From WLMZ01 sp037139095 (GTDB lineage: Bacteria; Actinomycetota; Acidimicrobiia; Acidimicrobiales; Ilumatobacteraceae): 10,240 nucleotides of DNA. Positions 1 through 5,562 of the stretch are shown here, piece after piece; positions within the stretch are counted from its first letter, which is position 1; the number at the start of each line of letters is the position of its first letter. The notes under the pieces are model-generated. The model worked only from the letters and a program-made list of their open reading frames with translations. It searched no databases and was not told the DNA's origin. Made by a program: the position numbers and the translations under genes. The stretch is taken from NCBI GenBank assembly GCA_037139095.1, contig JBAXHD010000070.1:1-10240 (forward strand), in the 5' to 3' direction.

Positions 1-19
1 CCGGGTCCGGGGGTGTGCT

Positions 20-670
20 GTGCTCACTGTTTGTTGGGCCGCCAAGGGCGGTAGTGGAACCACGGTTGTGGCGTGTGCGTTGGCGTTGCTCAGCGCTGCG
101 GCTCACGAGTCATCGTGGCTGATTGATCTCGCTGGCGATGTGCCCGCAGCGCTCGGGCTTGTCGAGCCAGCAGGTCCGGGTGTGCACGATTGGGTCGGCT
201 CAGCCACGGCCGGGCTGCCGGCGTTCGAAGCATTGGGCGTGCCAGCTGCCGAGGGCTTGGCGCTTATTCCAAAGGGCGCAGCCTCGCCGCATGCGATGGT
301 CGACTCGGCAAGGTGGGCCGAGCTAGGCCAGTACCTCGCGGCGTGCCCTACTCGTGTTGTTGTCGATGCCGGATCATGGTTGCCGCCGCCGCAGTTTCTC
401 GCTGCGGCACAAAAACAACTCCTTGTGATTCGTCCGTGTTATCTCGCGTTGCGTCGTGCCGCAGCCAGCATGGTGGTGCCCACTGGCGTGGTCGTGGTGC
501 ATGAACCTGGCAGGGCGTTGCGGGCGCAAGACGTTGCCTATGCGGTGCAGGCGCCGGTGGTGGCCGAGATCAGCACCGACCCCGCAGTAGCTCGTGCGGT
601 CGATGCTGGCCTGCTTGCGTCGCGGCTGCCACGTTCGTTGGCGCTTGCGCTCGGCGATCTCGCAGCGTGA
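20..670 (+). CDS. CpaE/Ssd-like MinD/ParA-family ATPase of the Tad pilus locus
   Basis: This is a 216-residue P-loop ATPase of the ParA/MinD superfamily. Visible motifs are a deviant Walker A, KGGSGTT (residues 9-15), a switch-like LIDLAGD segment (34-40) and a Walker B-like VVVDAGS strand (113-119). In the family, such proteins sit at the head of actinobacterial tad operons (CpaE, or Ssd 'septum site determining' proteins) and are thought to place or regulate the pilus machine at the membrane. The receiver domain found in Caulobacter CpaE is absent. The GTG at 20 puts the P-loop at the usual distance from the N-terminus and has a G-rich stretch (9-13) six bases upstream. The frame stays open to the window edge, so a longer N-terminus cannot be excluded. 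Its stop overlaps the tadA start by four bases, implying translational coupling. Both nucleotide-binding loops look intact, so it is probably active. Confidence 0.82.
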   Translation: MLTVCWAAKGGSGTTVVACALALLSAAAHESSWLIDLAGDVPAALGLVEPAGPGVHDWVGSATAGLPAFEALGVPAAEGLALIPKGAASPHAMVDSARWAELGQYLAACPTRVVVDAGSWLPPPQFLAAAQKQLLVIRPCYLALRRAAASMVVPTGVVVVHEPGRALRAQDVAYAVQAPVVAEISTDPAVARAVDAGLLASRLPRSLALALGDLAA

Positions 671-1785
671 CTCACGATCAAGCAGTGGCGGCAATCTGCG
701 AGCAACTTGCGGTCGACCACACCGCCGATGCCGAGTTGCTTCAGGCGGCTCGCCAGTTGGCCCGCAAGCTTCTTCCACTTGCCGAGCAGCACGATCTCGA
801 GTCGGTTGCGCATGCGGCGGTGGCTCATGCATCGGGCTTGGGTCCGCTGCATCAATACATGGCCGATCCGCTCGTGAACGAGATCATGGTGAACAACGGC
901 AGCGAGGTATGGATCGAGCGCGAGGGGTGCACGTCGCTTGTGGGTCGGCTGCCCAGCGATGTCACGCCGCGCATCATCGAACGCATCTTGAGTCCCGTCG
1001 GTCGGCGACTCGACCGACTGTCACCCATTGTCGATGCGCGCCTGCCCGACGGTTCGCGCGTGTGTGCAGTCATTGCGCCCGTCGCCATCGATGGTGCGTG
1101 CTTTGCGATGCGTCGGTTCGGCGTGCGGCGTCGTGTGCTTCACGATTTCGCGCACGGCGCAGTGATCGATCTATTGCACGCACTGGTCGATCACCGATGC
1201 AACGTGCTGATTAGCGGCGCTACGTCCTCAGGTAAGACGAGCTTGCTGAACGCGCTTGCTTCGCGAATTGCTGCAGGCGAACGGGTGATCACACTCGAAG
1301 ACACCGCCGAACTTCAGCTTGGTACTTCGCATGTCTTGCGGCTCGAGACGCGTGTGGCCACCGCCGATGGCGTGTCGGCCATCACAATGACCGATCTGGT
1401 GCGCACCTCTTTGCGTCTTCGCCCTGACCGCCTCGTGCTTGGCGAGATTCGCGGTGCCGAAGTGATCGACATGCTGCAGGCGCTCAACACCGGCCACGAC
1501 GGATCTATGTCTACTTGCCACGCCAACAGCGCGCTCGACGCTCTACGACGCATTGAGGCCCTTGTGGTGCAACATGCGCCAGGCTGGCCTATCGCTGCGG
1601 TGCGCGAACAGGTGTGTAGCTCGCTCGACGTTGTGGTTCATCTCGAACGAGACGCGTCGGGTCTGCGCCAGATACGCGACATCATCGAATTGGCACCGCC
1701 CACTTCGGCCGGCTCGCCCGCCGCGCATCGAACGCTGGTCGCCGATGGCGTGGTGGTCAACGACCTCCAGCGGGGACGGCGCTGA
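667..1785 (+). CDS. tadA: TadA/CpaF-type secretion ATPase
   Basis: This 372-residue type II/IV secretion ATPase is the hexameric motor that drives Flp pilin assembly at the cytoplasmic face of the membrane. The motifs appear in the expected order: an N-terminal domain with the MADPLVNEIMVN segment typical of CpaF (65-76), Walker A GATSSGKT (184-191), Asp box TLEDTAEL (209-216), Walker B with LVLGEIRGAE (256-265), and His box GHDGSMSTCHANS (276-288). All key catalytic residues are present. The length is typical of the compact actinobacterial TadA. The GTG start lies inside the GTGA overlap with the preceding ATPase gene, and the stop shares one base with the tadB ATG, so the genes are tightly coupled. 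The gene family is certain. The assignment to the Tad branch rather than another T2SS/T4P ATPase rests on the neighbours. Confidence 0.93.
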   Translation: MTHDQAVAAICEQLAVDHTADAELLQAARQLARKLLPLAEQHDLESVAHAAVAHASGLGPLHQYMADPLVNEIMVNNGSEVWIEREGCTSLVGRLPSDVTPRIIERILSPVGRRLDRLSPIVDARLPDGSRVCAVIAPVAIDGACFAMRRFGVRRRVLHDFAHGAVIDLLHALVDHRCNVLISGATSSGKTSLLNALASRIAAGERVITLEDTAELQLGTSHVLRLETRVATADGVSAITMTDLVRTSLRLRPDRLVLGEIRGAEVIDMLQALNTGHDGSMSTCHANSALDALRRIEALVVQHAPGWPIAAVREQVCSSLDVVVHLERDASGLRQIRDIIELAPPTSAGSPAAHRTLVADGVVVNDLQRGRR

Positions 1786-2351
1786 TGCTGAGCAAGCTGC
1801 GATCACCGTCATCGTCATCGTCATCGTCACCGCCAACCACACAGCAACTCGCAGTTGCGCTCGACGACCTTGCCCGCCGCTGCGCCAGTGGCGAATCGCT
1901 TGCTGCTGCGTTTCTCGCTTCGCCGCGCGTCACTGAACTTGCACCAACGTTTGATCCCACGATGCACGCGTTGCAACGCGGAGCCACGTTGGCCGAAGCG
2001 CTGCAGCACCAACCCAGCGGTCCCGCCTCGTTAGCGCTCGTGGTGCATGTGCTCCAACTATGCGCACGCGTTGGTGGCAATGTCAGCGAGTCCCTTGATC
2101 GGGCTGCGGCCACCCTGCGAGAACGTGACGCTGCCGAACAAGAACGGCTGGCTCAAAGCGCGCAGGCCCGGCTGTCGGCGCGCGTGCTTACGTGGGTCCC
2201 GCTGGGGTTCGCAGCGTTCACGCTGCTCACCAACGCGCAGGGCCGCGCCTTCATGTTCACGCCATTTGGCTTGGTGTGCGCGGGCCTTGGCGTGTCGCTC
2301 AATCTCATTGGTGCTCGGGTGATGAGCCGCGTCATTCGGGGCAATCCATGA
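1785..2351 (+). CDS. tadB: TadB-like pilus assembly membrane protein (T2SSF domain)
   Basis: This 188-residue inner-membrane platform protein would pair with TadC to anchor the TadA motor. A T2SSF-type helical domain spans about residues 23-130 and includes the characteristic RVGGNVSESLDRAAATLRER stretch (95-114). Two hydrophobic segments follow at about 134-149 and 159-177. The protein is short: TadB homologues normally carry one or two N-terminal membrane helices. Here they are replaced by a low-complexity, serine-rich N-terminus (residues 7-17) encoded by a hexanucleotide repeat. The ATG at 1785 overlaps the tadA TGA by one base, and the stop overlaps tadC by four. The sequence cannot show whether the missing N-terminal helices reflect real reduction in this lineage or a different start. 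The reading frame upstream lies inside tadA, so the short form is favoured. Confidence 0.82.
   Translation: MLSKLRSPSSSSSSSPPTTQQLAVALDDLARRCASGESLAAAFLASPRVTELAPTFDPTMHALQRGATLAEALQHQPSGPASLALVVHVLQLCARVGGNVSESLDRAAATLRERDAAEQERLAQSAQARLSARVLTWVPLGFAAFTLLTNAQGRAFMFTPFGLVCAGLGVSLNLIGARVMSRVIRGNP
1803..1832 (+). repeat. TCATCG hexanucleotide microsatellite encoding a Ser tract in TadB
   Basis: The run reads TCA-CCG, then TCA-TCG three times, then TCA-CCG, giving seven consecutive serines flanked by prolines. Copy-number change would add or remove Ser-Ser pairs without shifting the frame, so this could give length polymorphism but not phase switching. Confidence 0.75.
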
Positions 2352-2971
2352 GCTCGTTTGTGGTGGCGCTCACGATGGCTGTATTGGCCAGCGTGTCGTG
2401 GCGGGTGAGGCCACCGCCGCGCCGCATCGCCGCGCTGTATCCGCTGCGGCGGCGCACTTTGCCACCGATGGCGTGGCCCACGGTAAAGATGCCCGGTACG
2501 CAACGTAAGCAGCAACGTCGGCTTGCGCTCGGATTCCCAGACTTCATCGATGTCTTGGTGCTCACGGTGCGCGCTGGGTGCACACCGCTGCAAGCCTTTG
2601 TCACGCTGGCTGGGTCGGTTGAACCGCTGCTCGGCGATGCGCTGAGCGCAGTAGTGCAACGTGTGTCGCGTGGCGATCGCTTTGCCGATGCGCTTGGCGA
2701 GCTGCCACGCCAACTTGGTCGCATCGCTCAACCATTGGCCGATGCGTTGGCGATGAGCGATCGCTATGGCACGCCACTAGCTCCGATACTCGACCGACTT
2801 GCCGATGAGGCGCGTGCCCAGCGGCGTCGCAACGCCGATGCCGCGGCGCGGCAGTTACCGGTGCGCCTGTCGTTCCCGCTTGTGGGCTTCACGCTGCCGT
2901 CGTTCGTGTTGCTCACCATCGTTCCGCTGATGGCCGGAACCTTCTCGTCGCTGCAAGCGCTTCGGCGCTGA
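2348..2971 (+). CDS. tadC: TadC-like pilus assembly membrane protein (T2SSF domain)
   Basis: This 207-residue protein is the second platform component of the pilus machine. It has an N-terminal hydrophobic helix (about residues 3-18), a basic, proline-rich linker (20-58), a T2SSF-type domain starting at LGFPDFIDVLVLTVRAGCTP (61-80), and a C-terminal membrane helix (about 174-196, containing LPSFVLLTIVPLMAG). The open frame continues upstream inside tadB as far as 2192, but the ATG at 2348 is chosen because it forms the typical ATGA overlap with the tadB stop and directly precedes the hydrophobic helix. Charged repeats such as DEARAQRRRNADAAARQ (153-169) match the cytoplasmic helix that precedes the last membrane segment in TadC proteins. 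After its TGA a 51-base gap precedes flp, so pilin expression may be separately controlled. Confidence 0.85.
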   Translation: MSSFVVALTMAVLASVSWRVRPPPRRIAALYPLRRRTLPPMAWPTVKMPGTQRKQQRRLALGFPDFIDVLVLTVRAGCTPLQAFVTLAGSVEPLLGDALSAVVQRVSRGDRFADALGELPRQLGRIAQPLADALAMSDRYGTPLAPILDRLADEARAQRRRNADAAARQLPVRLSFPLVGFTLPSFVLLTIVPLMAGTFSSLQALRR

Positions 2972-2980
2972 CGACCTCGA

Positions 2981-3010
2981 ATCAGTGTCAAACACAATCA
3001 GTTTCAAACA
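2981..3010 (+). repeat. Imperfect tandem direct repeat in the flp leader
   Basis: Two 14-base units, ATCAGTGTCAAACA (2981-2994) and ATCAGTTTCAAACA (2997-3010), differ at one base and have a 16-base period. They fill most of the only real gap in the pilus operon, just before the flp ribosome binding site. Possible roles are a regulator binding site or an mRNA element that sets pilin output; none is recognised. The stretch is AT-richer than its surroundings. Confidence 0.6.
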
Positions 3011-3014
3011 GAGG
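3011..3014 (+). promoter_or_regulatory. Ribosome binding site of flp
   Basis: GAGG lies eight bases before the ATG at 3023. It is the clearest Shine-Dalgarno match in the pilus operon, consistent with high expression of the major pilin and with the choice of start. Confidence 0.6.
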
Positions 3015-3022
3015 TATCAATC

Positions 3023-3229
3023 ATGCGTAAACGAATCGTGCGAATCTCGACGTGGTATTTCACGCTTGGCGAAAGTGGCCAAGCGACAACCGAGTATGCG
3101 CTGGTGCTGCTCGGCGCAGCGGTGGTGGCATTGCTTGTGGTGAGTTGGGCTACATCGGGTGGTGGCGGCGGCAAGGTTGGCCGACTGTTCGATCGCATCA
3201 TCGACGAAATCACCAGTCGCATTGGCTAA
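3023..3229 (+). CDS. flp: Flp-type prepilin (major Tad pilin candidate)
   Basis: This is a 68-residue small pilin. A basic leader (MRKRIVRIS) ends in GESG followed by QATTEYALVLLG. This matches the Flp prepilin pattern with cleavage after Gly19 and Glu-Tyr at +5/+6 (Glu24, Tyr25), then a hydrophobic helix (about 26-43). The mature protein would be 49 residues, with a Gly-rich turn (GGGGG, 46-50) and a short charged C-terminal helix. Actinobacterial relatives are often labelled DUF4244 and occupy the same place in the locus. Cleavage requires a TadV-type prepilin peptidase, which is not encoded in this window. The next gene overlaps its end in another frame. Confidence 0.88.
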   Translation: MRKRIVRISTWYFTLGESGQATTEYALVLLGAAVVALLVVSWATSGGGGGKVGRLFDRIIDEITSRIG

Positions 3230-3605
3230 CACCTCGGCCTGCAACGCCAACCGATCCGATAGCGGGCAGGCAGCAGTAGAGCTTGCGCTGGCGTTGCCGT
3301 TGTTGTGTCTGCTGCTGCTGGCCACGGTGCAGGTCGTTGTTGTCGCTGCCGATCAACTGCTGGTGATCCAGGCAGCACGCGTGGCAGTGCGGGCCGCGGC
3401 GGTGTCGGCAGATCCGGTGGCGTCAGCAAACGACGCTGTACACAAAGCGCTTGGCAGCACCGCCAACGTTTCAGCGGCCACTCACGACGCGTACGTGACC
3501 ATCACTGTGTCGGTCATCAATGACACCGATGTTCCTCTCGTGGGCGCGTTCATTCCCGAGGTACATCTCGTGGGTCACGCCACAATGCTGCTCGAGCCTC
3601 CGTAG
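3222..3605 (+). CDS. TadE-like pseudopilin
   Basis: This is a 127-residue minor pilin or pseudopilin. The segment SDSGQAAVELALALPLL (12-28) is the TadE signature. Gly15 followed by a Glu at +5 (Glu20) marks probable prepilin-peptidase processing, and a strongly hydrophobic helix runs to about residue 44. The rest (about 45-127) is a small extracytoplasmic domain with alternating hydrophobic strands. No ATG or GTG lies between the end of flp and the motif. The TTG at 3222 is chosen because it overlaps the flp stop by eight bases, giving coupled translation. An ATG at 3159 in the same frame would overlap flp by 71 bases and is less likely. TadE proteins are thought to sit in the pilus or to help assemble it. 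A TadF/TadG partner is not seen downstream. Confidence 0.8.
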   Translation: MANTSACNANRSDSGQAAVELALALPLLCLLLLATVQVVVVAADQLLVIQAARVAVRAAAVSADPVASANDAVHKALGSTANVSAATHDAYVTITVSVINDTDVPLVGAFIPEVHLVGHATMLLEPP

Positions 3606-3647
3606 CGAAGCGGTTGGCTACCTTCGGCCCCTCGGTGGTGTCGCACT

Positions 3648-3651
3648 AGGG
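3648..3651 (+). promoter_or_regulatory. Ribosome binding site of the STAS gene
   Basis: AGGG lies eight bases before the ATG at 3660 and supports that start. No convincing -35/-10 pair is visible in the 54-base gap after tadE, so read-through from the pilus operon is possible. Confidence 0.45.
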
Positions 3652-3659
3652 TCACGACC

Positions 3660-4010
3660 ATGGAACTCAACGTGCGGCAGGTGATGGTGGGTTCGACCCA
3701 CGTCTTGCATGTGCGCGGCGAGATCGACCTCGGCACGCTTCCGCTCTTGCATGGCGCGCTCGTGAAGTTCACCAACACAAATCCCGGTGTCGATCTGGTG
3801 GTCGATCTTGATGGGGTGTCGGCGTGCGACGATGCCGGCCTTGGTGTGCTGCTGGGCGCTGCCGGACGCGCGCGCGAAGCAGCGGCAGATCTTGTTGTGT
3901 TGTGTAGCGACGGTGTTCTGCGATCGCGCCTCGCCCGCACTGGTTTCGATCGTGCTGTACGAGTTGTCGGCTCGCTGCATCTTGCCAGCGGTCAAGGTGC
4001 CCAAGGCTGA
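3660..4010 (+). CDS. STAS-domain protein, anti-sigma-factor antagonist-like
   Basis: This 116-residue single STAS domain is the fold of SpoIIAA/RsbV anti-anti-sigma factors, which bind anti-sigma kinases and release sigma factors. Visible features are the first strand pair (VLHVRGEIDLGT, 15-26), the central LVVDLDGVSACDDAGLGVLL segment (46-65), and the C-terminal TGFDRAVRV helix (94-102). In SpoIIAA the phosphorylated residue is the serine in D-S-S-G-L. Here the same place reads D57-D58-A59-G60-L61, so an Asp occupies the phospho-serine position and the protein cannot be regulated in the standard way. It might be a permanently 'phosphorylated-like' STAS protein or have another partner. No anti-sigma kinase gene is adjacent. 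The fold is assigned with confidence, the role is not. Confidence 0.82.
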   Translation: MELNVRQVMVGSTHVLHVRGEIDLGTLPLLHGALVKFTNTNPGVDLVVDLDGVSACDDAGLGVLLGAAGRAREAAADLVVLCSDGVLRSRLARTGFDRAVRVVGSLHLASGQGAQG

Positions 4011-4051
4011 GTCCTCGGGGACAACCTTGTGGGGTACTTTCTTTGATACGT

Positions 4052-4684
4052 ATGCGACGCTTCATTACATCGCTCTCTTGTGTCGCGCTGCTCGCAGCAT
4101 GCACAAGCAACCCTTCGTCGCCCACACCAGGTTCAGCTACCGCAGCCACCGTGGCCAGCGGAACCGTTCCGCTGCCGGGTAACTGCGTGCCTGGTGAGAC
4201 GCTTCCCTCGGTCACCTTGATCGTCGACGGCAAACGAGTGACCCCAACCTTTGGGATTGGCTCATCCGAGTGCGGCACGTTCAACGGGCGGGGTTACATC
4301 GCCTTCGATTACGACCCTGTGCTTGTCGACGCATCGAAGCCAGTCGACGTCGAACTCGATGGCGACGCTGCGGTTACGTTCGCCTGGCCATTGGGTGGGC
4401 CGTTTACACAGACCTCACCGCGGCATTGGCGATCGAGCAATCCCACCAAGGGTTGCAGCCGACTCGAACTGACGCTCACGTCGCCGTCGGGAGCATCAAC
4501 CGAAACGTTGGGTGCCGATGTTCGGGTGGGTGGCCCCGACGTGGAATGCGCGCAGCGCGGACTCGGTCCGGTCCAGCCGATCGACACCAGCGTCATCGTT
4601 ACTGAACCGCTCAACACCATTCTCGGCCCGACCGATGACACCGAGTTTGTTGATACCACCCTCGCTAATCCGGCTGTTCCGTGA
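4052..4684 (+). CDS. Secreted lipoprotein of unknown function
   Basis: This 210-residue predicted lipoprotein has a lipobox LLAAC with the lipidated cysteine at residue 17, after a basic n-region (MRR) and a short hydrophobic core. A Ser/Thr/Pro-rich linker follows (about 18-40), then a beta-rich extracytoplasmic domain. That domain has four further cysteines (45, 74, 135, 166) that could form two disulfides. I do not recognise the domain. The ATG at 4052 is chosen by start-codon preference. An in-frame TTG at 4043 adds three residues (MIR) and sits eight bases from a GTGGGG stretch, so it is a real alternative. The gene ends 12 bases before the selenoprotein-like gene in the same frame, which suggests an operon. 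A role in handling extracytoplasmic thiols is only speculation from that proximity. Confidence 0.78.
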   Translation: MRRFITSLSCVALLAACTSNPSSPTPGSATAATVASGTVPLPGNCVPGETLPSVTLIVDGKRVTPTFGIGSSECGTFNGRGYIAFDYDPVLVDASKPVDVELDGDAAVTFAWPLGGPFTQTSPRHWRSSNPTKGCSRLELTLTSPSGASTETLGADVRVGGPDVECAQRGLGPVQPIDTSVIVTEPLNTILGPTDDTEFVDTTLANPAVP

Positions 4685-4696
4685 CAGACTTCGGCG

Positions 4697-5233
4697 ATGA
4701 ACCCCACACTGCTTGGCGATATTGAACTTGCCGGCGTCGATGGAGAACAGCATCGGTTGGGTCGCCTTTGGGCCGACAAGCCGATGGTTGTTGTCTTCCT
4801 ACGCCACTTTGGTTGAGTGTTTTGCCGAGAGCATGCCGCGCAGTTGCGCGACGTTTACTCCGACATCACCGCTTCTGGCGCAGATGTGGTTGCCATTGGC
4901 ACGGGAAACATGATGTACGCCAAGTCGTTTGTTGACGACGAGAAGGTGCCGTTCATGGTTGTCGTTGACGAAGACGGTTCTGCTGCTGAGGCAGCCTCGG
5001 TCACGGGTGGCGCTAAGGCGCTTCTCAAGCTGTTCACCCCCAGCGTGTTGTCTGCTGGCAAGCGGGCTCGCAAGGCTGGCCATAGCCAACACAAGCTCGG
5101 CGCTCGGTCGATGCAGCTTGGTGCCACGTTTGTGATTGCGCCGGGCAACAAGGTGCTCTATCAACATCTCGATAGCGATGTGGGCGACCACGCTCCGCTC
5201 GCCGACGTGTTGGCAGCGCTGAAGAGCAACTAG
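4697..5233 (+). CDS. Candidate selenoprotein: PRXL2/AhpC-TSA_2 peroxiredoxin-like protein with UxxC motif
   Basis: Translated with the TGA at 4814-4816 read as selenocysteine, this gives 178 residues of a thioredoxin-fold, peroxiredoxin-like protein. The first 39 codons encode MNPTLLGDIELAG, a GRLWADKP segment, and the buried strand VVVFLRHFG (31-39). The motif U40-V-F-C43 follows, then REHAAQLRDVY and a typical C-terminus including LGATFVIAPGNKVLYQHL. In the PRXL2 (FAM213) family, FLRHFGCxFCRE is the expected active-site context, so the TGA replaces precisely the first redox cysteine, while the resolving cysteine is kept. The protein would act in cytoplasmic thiol-peroxide or disulfide chemistry. 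The ATG at 4697 is the first start after the lipoprotein stop in this frame. Codons on both sides of the TGA encode family-typical sequence with no frameshift. Alternatives are a nonsense mutation, a sequencing error, or a shortened protein from the GTG at 4817, which would lack the motif's first residue and the core strand. Selenocysteine machinery genes are outside the window. Confidence 0.8.
4814..4816 (+). other. In-frame TGA, predicted selenocysteine codon (residue 40)
   Basis: The TGA aligns with the first cysteine of the family's CxxC motif; the second cysteine is encoded by TGC at 4823-4825. Elsewhere in this window TGA ends ssd, tadA, tadB, tadC, the STAS gene and the lipoprotein gene, so TGA is a normal stop here and recoding must be local. 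Confidence 0.75.
4815..4860 (+). promoter_or_regulatory. Candidate bacterial SECIS hairpin
   Basis: The bases after the TGA can fold into a long hairpin. The lower stem pairs GAGT (4815-4818) with ACTC (4857-4860), so the UGA lies at its base. A middle section pairs 4833-4835 with 4852-4854, including a U-G wobble, followed by one C-A mismatch. The upper stem CGCGC (4837-4841) pairs perfectly with GCGCG (4846-4850) around the tetraloop AGTT (4842-4845). The loop has G at its second position and begins 25 bases after the UGA. As I recall them, bacterial SECIS elements require a short upper stem, a G in the first two loop bases and a UGA-to-loop distance of about 16-37 bases, and all three hold. 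The fold was made by eye without energy calculation, and GC-rich coding DNA can give such hairpins by chance. Confidence 0.6.
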
Positions 5234-5562
5234 CGCTTGCGAACGATGCGAACCAGCCGCGTCACGAGCCAAACATTGCCGCATGCAGTTGCACCTAACA
5301 ACAGCGTGAACGCTGCTGTCATCGGCCACAGTAGTCCACCGTTCGCAGCGTCGGTTACGTTCCACATTGCCGCGGCTGCCACGTAGAAAATTGGTAGCGC
5401 TGGGGCCATTGCGGGCAGACAGATCACCAGCGCGGCGATGAACAGAACCGGCCGAAGGTGATTGGGATCGGCAGTCGCCAATGCAGTGATGAGCATCACG
5501 GCAGCGACGTAGCTGATCGCTACAACACGCACGCTTGGACGCGCCCACACGTAGTTAGCCAA
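5230..5562 (-). CDS. Small integral membrane protein of unknown function
   Basis: This is a 110-residue, very hydrophobic protein with three or four membrane segments (about residues 11-30, 38-50, 53-68 and 78-102) and a basic C-terminal tail (TRLVRIVRKR) that should face the cytoplasm. I do not recognise the family. It is the downstream member of a pair with rsgA: the TTG at 5562 overlaps the rsgA TAA by eight bases and has AAGGG shortly upstream. A GTG at 5550, seven bases past that stop, is an alternative start that removes four residues. Its stop overlaps the stop of the converging selenoprotein-like gene within the palindrome CTAG, and no terminator separates them. Hydrophobicity and operon position support a real gene. 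Confidence 0.65.
   Translation of the reverse strand: MANYVWARPSVRVVAISYVAAVMLITALATADPNHLRPVLFIAALVICLPAMAPALPIFYVAAAAMWNVTDAANGGLLWPMTAAFTLLLGATACGNVWLVTRLVRIVRKR

Noticed and set aside
2192..2347. 52-codon N-terminal extension of tadC within tadB
   Set aside because: The ATG at 2348 has the coupled ATGA overlap and starts right at the membrane helix; the extension is an out-of-frame read of tadB.
3606..3626. Possible terminator after tadE
   Set aside because: CGAA and GGT can pair with ACC and TTCG only with a two-base bulge, and no T-tract follows. It is too weak to call.
4817..5233. Stand-alone 138-residue gene starting at the GTG right after the TGA
   Set aside because: It would lack the first active-site residue and the core VVVFLRHF strand, which are encoded in the same frame just upstream. 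A single gene with a recoded TGA explains the sequence better.
4799..5548. 249-residue minus-strand open frame opposite the peroxiredoxin-like gene
   Set aside because: Its composition (Arg, Ser, His, Cys rich, no domain) is typical of an antisense shadow in GC-rich DNA, and it overlaps two better-supported genes.
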